Part shown: one piece after another, positions 44,602 through 52,363 of the stretch | Position numbering within the stretch: the first letter of the stretch is position 1 | How the letters are laid out: each line of letters begins with the position of its first letter | NCBI GenBank assembly: GCA_965261535.1 | Contig: OZ253469.1 | Location: 1,550,001 to 1,614,000, forward strand | Direction of reading: 5' to 3' | DNA length: 64,000 bases | Origin: VXNE01 sp965261535 | GTDB taxonomy: Bacteria; Pseudomonadota; Gammaproteobacteria; Pseudomonadales; Azotimanducaceae | Position numbers and translations under genes: made by a program | Notes under the pieces: generated by a model | The model's input: the letters and a program-made list of their open reading frames with translations, nothing else | What the model was told of the DNA's origin: nothing | The model's database searches: none

Positions 44602-45452
44602 GTCAACCGTACACCGTCGAAGTCGTCGCCCCGGGGCCCTCCAACGCCGTGCGCGCCCACGAGCATCCCATGCTCGAATCGGGCAATCCTTCGTTTCCTC
44701 GAGGCCGCTACCGGCTCACGCTCCTGCCGGGGGACGACCGATGCTCCTTTTCGGTCGCCCACGAGGTAGACGGCGCGGCACTCGTCACCCGGCTTCTCGA
44801 GTCCGGCGATGCGCGATGCGCGTGCATCGTGTCCTCACCCAAATCGGGTTATCGGCAACTCCATTTGGCCGAGTCCCTGGAACACGAAATCCGTTGGGAT
44901 GTCGCCGACCTCGGCGAAGCGCCCCTGTTCACCCCCGCCATCCTGTGCGTGACGCCGCGAAGACACAAGCTCAGCTCTTCACGGGACGACGTACATTCCA
45001 TCTGGGACGACCAGCTGATCACGCTGCGCAAAGGTTCTCGGCTGGCGCTTGGCAACGTCGTGCAACTGCAGTCCTCCATCCTCCACCTGTTGTCCCTGCA
45101 CCAGGACGACCGTGTGGAAGACCGCCAGTTCCACGTCGAGATCGAATCCGAGCCGTTCCGCTTCCGAGCCAACGTCGGCACCAGCCTCTACAGGTGTCTG
45201 CGCTTCTCGAGCGGAGTCACGCGCCACAACATCATGACGCACATCGTTACGGCCTGCCTCGCGCGCCTTCAGCACGACTACAGCGATGATGATGACGACG
45301 ACACAGGTTGGCAATCGCATCGAAACCTCCGAGCGTTCGCCGACTACCTGGCCGCCAACGGACAACCCCACTGGACCGACGACGTGTTTCGTCCGGAGCA
45401 GGTCGCCACTGCGATCTATCCGCTTGCATTGCCGGACGACCACGAAGCGTGA
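44598..45452 (+). CDS. Unknown protein of the Dnd-like operon
   Basis: 284 residues, soluble, no recognised domain. Features: 'RGRYRLTLLPGDDRCSFSV', 'DQLITLRKGSRLALGNVVQ', and an acidic run 'YSDDDDDDTGW' near 235. Starts ATGA on the GHKL stop and ends GTGA on the next start, so it is translated together with both. Confidence 0.75.
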   Translation: MSQPYTVEVVAPGPSNAVRAHEHPMLESGNPSFPRGRYRLTLLPGDDRCSFSVAHEVDGAALVTRLLESGDARCACIVSSPKSGYRQLHLAESLEHEIRWDVADLGEAPLFTPAILCVTPRRHKLSSSRDDVHSIWDDQLITLRKGSRLALGNVVQLQSSILHLLSLHQDDRVEDRQFHVEIESEPFRFRANVGTSLYRCLRFSSGVTRHNIMTHIVTACLARLQHDYSDDDDDDTGWQSHRNLRAFADYLAANGQPHWTDDVFRPEQVATAIYPLALPDDHEA

Positions 45453-46342
45453 CCGCGTCCCCGTCCACGTTCCTAGAGCTCGACGACAGCGCCTACACCA
45501 GGCGGCGCCTCGACCTGCTGCGTACCAAGGGAAGCGACCGGCAACGGGAGTTCCTAAGCCAAGTTCGCGACAGCGCCGGTTTTCTAGAGGTGTTCGCCGA
45601 CATTCCGCTCCGCGGAAGCACGTCCGCCGAACTCTCCCCTTATCCCATGACAGAGAGCGAGTACAAGGATCCTCCGGGCGACACCGAGGAGGATCTCTAT
45701 GCGTCATGGTCGGCACTAACGCCCGCGGTCGCCTGCCGCAGCGCGTTCTGGGCCAAGGTAGCACTCGACCACATCCGCACGGGACGCATTAGATCCGTCT
45801 ATCTCGCCGCGAACGGAGGTAGCCTTCCGGGCGGCGCCGAGCGCATCGACGCCGTGCTGCAGAACAAGACTCTCGAAGCCCCCAGACGGATCGACTCCTG
45901 CGTTCGTACCGTGCTGAGGCGCCTCGGAGGGCTGCCCGAAGTTCGCGGAAACCGCTCGGTATACGTCGATTGTCCGTTCGCCCGCGCCTGGTGGCGCGAG
46001 CGCATCGTCGCCGAGGTTGCCGGGGGAGACGACCAGTCGGCGCGCCTCGTACGCAGGGTCGTCCGCATCCACCAGACGTACTGGGAAAAGCTCGTCGATC
46101 GAATCGTGTTCCGAAACTCCACTTTCGGTTCGACAAACATTCGCAACGCGCTCCTACGCGCACTGGCACAGTTCCTGCGTGATAACCCCGACTCGAACCT
46201 GACCACCTATCAGAGCTTCCAGCGGCTCTGCCGCCGCACCACTGCCTACCAGGGAACGCTCGAAATGAGCGTTCTCACCGAGACCGAATTGGATGATCTC
46301 ATGGCCAGCGTGGTGACGAACGCCGCTGATATCACCGGGTAG
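45449..46342 (+). CDS. Unknown protein of the Dnd-like operon (possibly DUF6339)
   Basis: 297 residues from a GTG at 45449 that overlaps the previous stop. 'TFLELDDSAYTRRRLDLLR', 'VDCPFARAWWRERIVAEV' and 'WEKLVDRIVFRNSTFGSTN' are the most distinctive stretches. From memory it resembles a domain of unknown function seen beside such clusters, DUF6339. No catalytic motif is evident. 16 bases follow before the methyltransferase gene. Confidence 0.72.
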   Translation: MTASPSTFLELDDSAYTRRRLDLLRTKGSDRQREFLSQVRDSAGFLEVFADIPLRGSTSAELSPYPMTESEYKDPPGDTEEDLYASWSALTPAVACRSAFWAKVALDHIRTGRIRSVYLAANGGSLPGGAERIDAVLQNKTLEAPRRIDSCVRTVLRRLGGLPEVRGNRSVYVDCPFARAWWRERIVAEVAGGDDQSARLVRRVVRIHQTYWEKLVDRIVFRNSTFGSTNIRNALLRALAQFLRDNPDSNLTTYQSFQRLCRRTTAYQGTLEMSVLTETELDDLMASVVTNAADITG

Positions 46343-46358
46343 CGCACAGGGAATACGC

Positions 46359-47912
46359 ATGAGCGAAGCGCACGCCGAACGAGCAGTCGCACGAGAACGC
46401 GGCGTCGAGGCCAACCCGCTCCGAGCCACGCTCGCCGGGAACCGGCACCGCACCGCGATTTCGCGCACCGACTACTCGCGCCCGATCAGGCTCGCGCTCC
46501 TTGACGGCGTCATCGGTCCCGACGCCACGGTCCTCGATTACGGCTGCGGACTCGGCGACGACGTACGGCACCTTCGCCTTCACGGCACGGAAACCTGGGG
46601 ATGGGATCCCGTACACCTTCCCAACGGCAGCCGCTCTCCCCCCGCCCAGGTCGTCAATCTTGGCTACGTCGTCAACGTCATCGAAGACGCGGACGAGAGA
46701 GCCAAGTGTCTCGCGTGCGCCTGGGCCTGCGCCGAGCGAGTACTCATTGTCTCCGCCCGCCTCGCCTCGCAGACTCGGGACTTCACGCCGGTAGGGCGGT
46801 ACGCCGATGGATTCGTGACGTCCGTGCCGACCTTTCAGAAGCTCTATCACCAGAACGAGCTCAAGAAGTGGATCGAGGCGCAGCTCGGCGAGACTGCGGT
46901 CGCCGGTGGCCCCGGCACGTTCTACATCTTTCGCGATGCCGCCGACCGGGTGGGGTACCTCGCCAGCCGATTCCGTAGCAACACCCGCGGCTCCCCGCTA
47001 TCCGTCGCATCGAGCATCGACGCCCACAAGGAACTCGTGCAACCGCTAATCACGTTCTTCCACGCCCACGGCCGTGCCCCCGTCGACGACGAGATCTCCA
47101 ACGCCGCCGAGATTCGCGAGCAACTCGGGAGTCTTCACCGGGCACTTCGGCTAATCGAACGCGCGCATGACCCCGATCAATGGCATCGCATCATCACCGC
47201 CCGCGGTCACGATCTGCTGCTCTTTCTCGCGCTCTCCAGGTTCGACGGACGACCGCGATTCGGCCAGCTTCCGCTCACGCTTCGACGAGACATCAAGAGC
47301 CTCTTCTCTTCGTACCGGCAAGCGTGCGCCGAGGCTGACGTGGCATTGCGGGCGGGCGGCGATCTGCGCCGAATATCAAGGGCCACCGAGCGATCGACTG
47401 TCGGCAAGCGAACTGCCTCCGCACTCTACGTCCACGAAAGCGCCTTCGATGCGCTTCCGCCCCTGCTACGGCTCTACGAAGGATGCGCCCGCAGCTACAT
47501 CGGCCGGGTCGACGGCGCGAACCTCATCAAACTCCACACCGAAGAGCCGATGGTCTCCTATCTGTCGTACCCCGACTTCGAATCCGACCCCCATCCCTCG
47601 CTTGCCGAGGCAACCACCGTCCACCTGCAGACCTTTCGCGTTCGGGAGCGCCGCTACGGTGCGTCCAAGAACCCGCCGATTCTGCACAGAAAAGAGCTCT
47701 TTCTGCGCCCCGACCATCCACTCAGCGGGAAGTTCGCCCGCCTTACACGTCACGAGGAGTCGAAGGGCCTTCTCGAAAACAGTTCCCGAATCGGCACCCG
47801 ATACGGTTGGGAGCAGCGTCTCCGGGACTACGGCTTCGCGCTCAAGGGCCACCGGCTCGTGCGCCGAGTCCATCCGTCGGACGACGGTTCACTGCCCAGC
47901 GTTCGGAGTTGA
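46359..47912 (+). CDS. DNA phosphorothioation-associated putative methyltransferase
   Basis: 517 residues. Class I SAM-binding motif 'TVLDYGCGLGDDVRHLRLHG' near 60, then 'GWDPVHLP' and 'VVNLGYVVNVIED'. The long C-terminal part ('LYVHESAFDALPPLLRLYEG', 'LIKLHTEEPMVSYLSYPDF') matches the family repeatedly found beside dnd genes and annotated as phosphorothioation-associated. Its substrate is unknown. It is the best single marker that this operon belongs to the Dnd world. Confidence 0.85.
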   Translation: MSEAHAERAVARERGVEANPLRATLAGNRHRTAISRTDYSRPIRLALLDGVIGPDATVLDYGCGLGDDVRHLRLHGTETWGWDPVHLPNGSRSPPAQVVNLGYVVNVIEDADERAKCLACAWACAERVLIVSARLASQTRDFTPVGRYADGFVTSVPTFQKLYHQNELKKWIEAQLGETAVAGGPGTFYIFRDAADRVGYLASRFRSNTRGSPLSVASSIDAHKELVQPLITFFHAHGRAPVDDEISNAAEIREQLGSLHRALRLIERAHDPDQWHRIITARGHDLLLFLALSRFDGRPRFGQLPLTLRRDIKSLFSSYRQACAEADVALRAGGDLRRISRATERSTVGKRTASALYVHESAFDALPPLLRLYEGCARSYIGRVDGANLIKLHTEEPMVSYLSYPDFESDPHPSLAEATTVHLQTFRVRERRYGASKNPPILHRKELFLRPDHPLSGKFARLTRHEESKGLLENSSRIGTRYGWEQRLRDYGFALKGHRLVRRVHPSDDGSLPSVRS

Positions 47913-47916
47913 TCGG

Positions 47917-49941
47917 ATGATGGCCCCAAGACGACCCTCGCCGGCGGAAGCGAAGGCGCATCTCGCACAGCTAGAGCGCGCCCTTCATGCTGTGCGCAAG
48001 GGCGTGCTCCCGCCCGCTGATGCCATCGCTTGGCCCTCCGGGCTCGACCGAGCGCTCCTGTCGGAACTCCCCTTGTCGACCCGGACCTGGAACTGCCTCA
48101 GCCGAGCGAAGCTGACGAACGGCCAATCCGAGCTTGCCGTTCTCGCCCTGATGTGGACTTCGAACTTTGGGCGCACGTCGCTCGCCGACCTCCTGCTCAC
48201 CGTCGAGAAATACCTCATCGACCGAACGCTGGCTCCGAGCGCTCCCAAAGATCAATCACCCGGACCAGTTGCTTCCGTCGGTGCCCCCAATAGCGCTGAC
48301 ACCCAGCGCGGCGGCGATGACGCGCTCTCGCAGGACTCGAACGCAACCACCGAAAGCCTCTTGTCGTTGACTGCTACCATCGACCGCCTCAGCACCCCAT
48401 CCAAGCGGTGGAGCATTGCTACGGAAGGCCTTAAATCGCTGCTCGCCACATCGGCCGACGTCATCGGAACCCCAACCCTTGCCGACACGCTACGGCCGGA
48501 ATTGATGCGTCTCGCGTGCCGAATGGGCCTCGATAGCGCCCTCCGATCCGTGGGCCTTCACGAGGCGATGCTCGGCATCCCCAGCCTTCCGGCCCTCATC
48601 GCCCGGCGTCTCCGAGAGACCTTGAACGCTCTCGACGAGAGGCAGCACACCGTAGTCCGGACTCGGCTCGCTCAAGCACCCCCGGCAACGCTCGAGAAGG
48701 TCGGTCTCCAGCTTGGTGTAACAAGAGAGCGCGTTCGTCAGATACAGGTAAAGCTCGAGCCGAAGATCGAGGCCGCCCTCGGCCAAGACCTTCACGTCAT
48801 TGCATCCACGTTGCAGGAGCGTCTCGATCCCCTGACTCCGGAAGATGAGCTAATACGGCAGATCGACCAGATCACTCCCGACTCTTCCGAGACCGTCGCG
48901 ACGCTGTTTCGCAACGCCCTGATTCGAGCAATGGGCCTCACCCTGAACGGTGGTCTGTACACCACCGACCGCGCCGAGCAAGTCATCCGTGATGTCCGGC
49001 TCCAAGCGCGAGAACTCGCCGACGACGTCGGCCTCGTTCAGGAGCGCGATCTCGTCGCGAGCCTGCCAGGCGACAAGTGGCGGCGTTTCTGGCCATGGCT
49101 CCGCCGACGCAATGGGCTTCACAGTTTCTACGGCTCATTGGCCCTTCGTGACAGCGCGAAGGCCCGGGCGAAAGCGGCGCTGCTTTCCCTCGGGCGTCCT
49201 GCCACGCGCGACGAGATTGGTGCCGTGTGTGGACAGGAACCCAATCGGGTCGGCGCGAACCTGTCGAATATCCCGAGCGTCGTGAAGGCCGATCGGGACC
49301 GTTGGGGGCTCCACGACTGGATCGACGACGAGTACGACGGCATCGTCGGCGAGATCGTCCAGCGCATCGAAGAAGACGGAGGAGTCACGACCACCGAGCG
49401 GCTCCTGAGGGAGATTCCCGCCAAGTTCAACGTCAGCCCGCAAAGCGTCCGCGCGTACATGTACACCCCTCGATTCGAGATCCGCAATGGGTCAATCAGC
49501 TTGGCGAACCCCGCTTCGATTCGCCTTCGGGACCTTGATGACGTCATCGACGGACGGGACCAGGACGGCGCGCCTTATTGGACTTTCGTCGTCGACAGCC
49601 GCTACTTCCAGGGATACAGCGTGGTCGGTCTACCGCCGGAGTTCGCGAAAGCACTCGGCTGCGAGCCGGACTCGGGCGTCGATGTCGAGATCCAGAACCT
49701 CCCCGACTGTCGAGCGCTCTCTTTGAATTGGCGTCTCGCCAGCCTGACTGGTGCTTCTCTCGGCTACTTGGCCAAGCCTTTGGGACTGCTCGGCTTGCAG
49801 CCCGGAGATAGGGCCAGAGTCACCATCGCGGCAAGTCGAGCCGTAACACTCGGCCTCGAAGACGGAAGCAGCCCGACAAGCGATTCTCTAGAGGCAGACG
49901 TAACATTGGAACGCATCCTCCGCCGGCGCCGAGCGATCTAG
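47917..49941 (+). CDS. RNA-polymerase alpha-CTD-like plus sigma region 4-like protein
   Basis: 674 residues from ATG 47917. Residues about 44-100 ('ALLSELPLSTRTWNCLSRAK', 'NFGRTSLADLLLTVEKYL') follow the helix-hairpin-helix pattern of the alpha-subunit C-terminal domain. Residues about 225-290 ('LDERQHTVVRTRLAQAP', 'TLEKVGLQLGVTRERVRQIQ') are a sigma-70 region 4 helix-turn-helix. The remaining 380 residues have winged-helix-like pieces ('RPATRDEIGAVCGQEP'). It could recruit RNA polymerase to the operon or to phage promoters. The frame is open far upstream, but that is the methyltransferase in another frame. Confidence 0.8.
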   Translation: MMAPRRPSPAEAKAHLAQLERALHAVRKGVLPPADAIAWPSGLDRALLSELPLSTRTWNCLSRAKLTNGQSELAVLALMWTSNFGRTSLADLLLTVEKYLIDRTLAPSAPKDQSPGPVASVGAPNSADTQRGGDDALSQDSNATTESLLSLTATIDRLSTPSKRWSIATEGLKSLLATSADVIGTPTLADTLRPELMRLACRMGLDSALRSVGLHEAMLGIPSLPALIARRLRETLNALDERQHTVVRTRLAQAPPATLEKVGLQLGVTRERVRQIQVKLEPKIEAALGQDLHVIASTLQERLDPLTPEDELIRQIDQITPDSSETVATLFRNALIRAMGLTLNGGLYTTDRAEQVIRDVRLQARELADDVGLVQERDLVASLPGDKWRRFWPWLRRRNGLHSFYGSLALRDSAKARAKAALLSLGRPATRDEIGAVCGQEPNRVGANLSNIPSVVKADRDRWGLHDWIDDEYDGIVGEIVQRIEEDGGVTTTERLLREIPAKFNVSPQSVRAYMYTPRFEIRNGSISLANPASIRLRDLDDVIDGRDQDGAPYWTFVVDSRYFQGYSVVGLPPEFAKALGCEPDSGVDVEIQNLPDCRALSLNWRLASLTGASLGYLAKPLGLLGLQPGDRARVTIAASRAVTLGLEDGSSPTSDSLEADVTLERILRRRRAI

Positions 49942-49943
49942 CC

Positions 49944-52154
49944 GTGCTGACCGACGAGAGAACTTTGAAACCTGGCCTCTTCCCTTTGCCGGATGCGCGC
50001 GTCGCCCGCAACATCCTGATACCCGGATTCCGAGCCGCCACCACCGTACGGGGCGCTTTCGGCTGGTTCACCGCAGGCTGGATCCAACAACTTGCCCCGG
50101 GCTTGGCCGTCCACCTAACTCGTGACGATACGGACCCTATGGAATTCACGGTCGCTCCGGCCCTGTTCCCTGCCGAACGAGGCGCCGTCGAGCGGGGCGC
50201 TCAAATGACGGAGGAAGAGGCAGCTGCACTCGTGGCGGATGTCTTCATCGAGGGACGCGCCGCCGCCGGGCCGCTCGCCCGTCATGCGCTTGACTGCCTG
50301 TCGTGGATGATCGCCACGGACGCGCTTCGGCTGCGCATCGCGGTACCGACGCCCGAGTCCAACTACCATCCCAAGCTCTGGCTCTTCGACGATGGCGAGA
50401 ATCAGGTTCTTGCGCGCGGGTCCGGCAACGCGACCGGCAAAGGGGTGGCCGCCGGCGTCGAGCATCTCGACGTGGACGTGTCATGGCAGCGCGACAGCCG
50501 CGTGCCAGCCGGCATAACCATGCTGAACAACTGGTCCACCGGCCAGAGTCCCGGAATCGCGAAGGTCTTCGATCTCCCTGAGGCCGTCGCCCGAAACATC
50601 ATCCAGACCGCCCCCGAACAAGCGCCACGCCCGAACGAATACGATGCTCTCGCCATCCGGAACCGGACGGTGTTCCGACGGGCGGCGCCTCGCCCGCCGC
50701 ACCGACTCCGAGTCCCAGACCACCTGGAGTGGCGCACCGGTCGCTACGCGCATCAGGGCGACGCGGTCGAGGCCTGGGAGCAAGCCAACCCTCAAGAGAG
50801 AGGGGTAGTCGCGATGGCAACGGGCGCCGGCAAGACCCTTACGGCGTTGATCTGCGCTACCCGATGTCAGGATCGACTAGCGAATCAGCCATTCCTGATC
50901 GTGGTTTCCGCGCCTTCCGTTCCTCTCATCATGCAGTGGGCAGAAGAGGTGAGGAAGTTCGGCGTGAGCCCGGTCACCCCGACTCTCGGGTCCAGAGCCA
51001 AGACAAAACTCACAAGCTTGTTTCGCGCACTTCGAGGCGGCAGCACACATGTCGCAATCGTCACCAACAACATGTTGTGCGACCCGACCTTTCAGGCAAC
51101 CGCCAAACAGAAGCTACAGACGAGGAACGGCCCCATCCCGACACTCCTGATCGCGGACGAAGCCCATACGCTCGGCGCGGAGTCGTTCATCCGAAACAAA
51201 CCATCCTTCTTCGAGAAACGCCTTGCGCTCTCTGCGACGCCGGAACGCCAATACGACCCGGACGGGACCGAAGAGATATTCGAGTTTTTCGGACCTACCG
51301 TGTACGAGTTCGGCCTCGACCGTGCGATCGGGTTCTGTCTGGTCCCGTACCGTTACTACGTCCACGCCTGCACCCTTGATGGCGAGGAGCTCGCCGAGTT
51401 CGAGGCGCTCTCTCGGCGAATCGGAGCGGCTATGGCCGCCGAGTCAGATGAAGGCGAAGACTCCCCCCTCCGGGCGCTCCTGATCGCCCGGCGCCGAATC
51501 ATCGAGACCGCGACCAGTAAGCTCGATCTTCTGCGCGCCGTCCTTGAGCGCCGGCGACCAAGGGATCTCGCCCATGCGCTGATTTATGCTTCCGCCAAGA
51601 ACCCCGAGCAATTCGACAGGATTGGCTCGCTGCTAACTGAACTCGAGGTGAAGTGGGCCCCTGTGACGCAGGAGACAACCAAGAACCCGAACCGTCTGGC
51701 GCAGATCCTGGACTCCTTCGCCAAGGGCGCCATCCAGGTGCTACTCGCCAAGAAGGTTCTCGACGAAGGAGTGGACATTCCGACCATCCGCGAGGCCTTC
51801 ATCATCGCCTCGTCCACCGTCGAGCGCGAATGGGTGCAGAGGAGAGGGCGAGTTCTACGCATGCATCCGGGCAAACCATGGGCGGCCGTTCACGATTTCC
51901 TTGCGCTACCGCCGCCTCGTTGGTTTCGACGCGAGCCGAGCCCATCCGTTGCAGGTATCGTTAGGACAGAGTTCGGTCGCGCGCAAGCGTTCGGGCGATA
52001 CGCGCAGAACGTTGTCGGCCAAGATGGCCTGGACGCGGACCTCTCCCAACTGAGCGAGGCGTTCTGGCCGCGATCGTCTGCAGCCGCGTCACAACTCGAC
52101 AATCCCGGCCACCTTAGAGTGGCCGGTGCAACACCAGGAGGAAAGCTATGGTGA
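49944..52154 (+). CDS. PLD-domain/SF2 helicase, Dnd-system restriction-type protein
   Basis: 736 residues from GTG 49944. N-terminal phospholipase-D-like half: 'NYHPKLWLFDD' (HxK at 142-144) and 'ARGSGNATGKG'. Helicase: Walker A 'MATGAGKTLTAL' (about 292-298), 'LLIADEAHTLG' (DEAH 405-408), 'LALSATPER', 'LAKKVLDEGVDIPTIREAF' and 'VQRRGRVLRMHPG'. This architecture is the one associated with phosphorothioation restriction. It would cut DNA lacking the modification. The 3' end overlaps the next gene by seven bases. Confidence 0.88.
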   Translation: MLTDERTLKPGLFPLPDARVARNILIPGFRAATTVRGAFGWFTAGWIQQLAPGLAVHLTRDDTDPMEFTVAPALFPAERGAVERGAQMTEEEAAALVADVFIEGRAAAGPLARHALDCLSWMIATDALRLRIAVPTPESNYHPKLWLFDDGENQVLARGSGNATGKGVAAGVEHLDVDVSWQRDSRVPAGITMLNNWSTGQSPGIAKVFDLPEAVARNIIQTAPEQAPRPNEYDALAIRNRTVFRRAAPRPPHRLRVPDHLEWRTGRYAHQGDAVEAWEQANPQERGVVAMATGAGKTLTALICATRCQDRLANQPFLIVVSAPSVPLIMQWAEEVRKFGVSPVTPTLGSRAKTKLTSLFRALRGGSTHVAIVTNNMLCDPTFQATAKQKLQTRNGPIPTLLIADEAHTLGAESFIRNKPSFFEKRLALSATPERQYDPDGTEEIFEFFGPTVYEFGLDRAIGFCLVPYRYYVHACTLDGEELAEFEALSRRIGAAMAAESDEGEDSPLRALLIARRRIIETATSKLDLLRAVLERRRPRDLAHALIYASAKNPEQFDRIGSLLTELEVKWAPVTQETTKNPNRLAQILDSFAKGAIQVLLAKKVLDEGVDIPTIREAFIIASSTVEREWVQRRGRVLRMHPGKPWAAVHDFLALPPPRWFRREPSPSVAGIVRTEFGRAQAFGRYAQNVVGQDGLDADLSQLSEAFWPRSSAAASQLDNPGHLRVAGATPGGKLW

Positions 52155-52363
52155 GCAACTTCGAGCGGATTCTCGCTGAGATCAGAAAGGAAGCCGGCCA
52201 CATTGCACCGAACTACCGACTCGACCCCGACTCCGTCGTGAACCTCATCATGGACATTGTCGACTTGGAGGATCAGCACCGGGTGAAGGCTCAGCATGGC
52301 ATCAACAGGAAGATCCGGCAGATGATCGAGACCGCCGCCATTCAAGGCTCGGAGGGTCGCTAG
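52148..52363 (+). CDS. Small helical protein of the Dnd-like operon
   Basis: 71 residues after a strong AGGAGG ribosome site. 'NFERILAEIRKEAGHIAPNY' and 'SVVNLIMDIVDLEDQHRVKA'. All helical, charged. It sits where small DNA-modification-associated proteins occur just before dndD. Resemblance to DndE is not evident. It ends directly before the dndD-like ATG. Confidence 0.75.
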   Translation: MVSNFERILAEIRKEAGHIAPNYRLDPDSVVNLIMDIVDLEDQHRVKAQHGINRKIRQMIETAAIQGSEGR

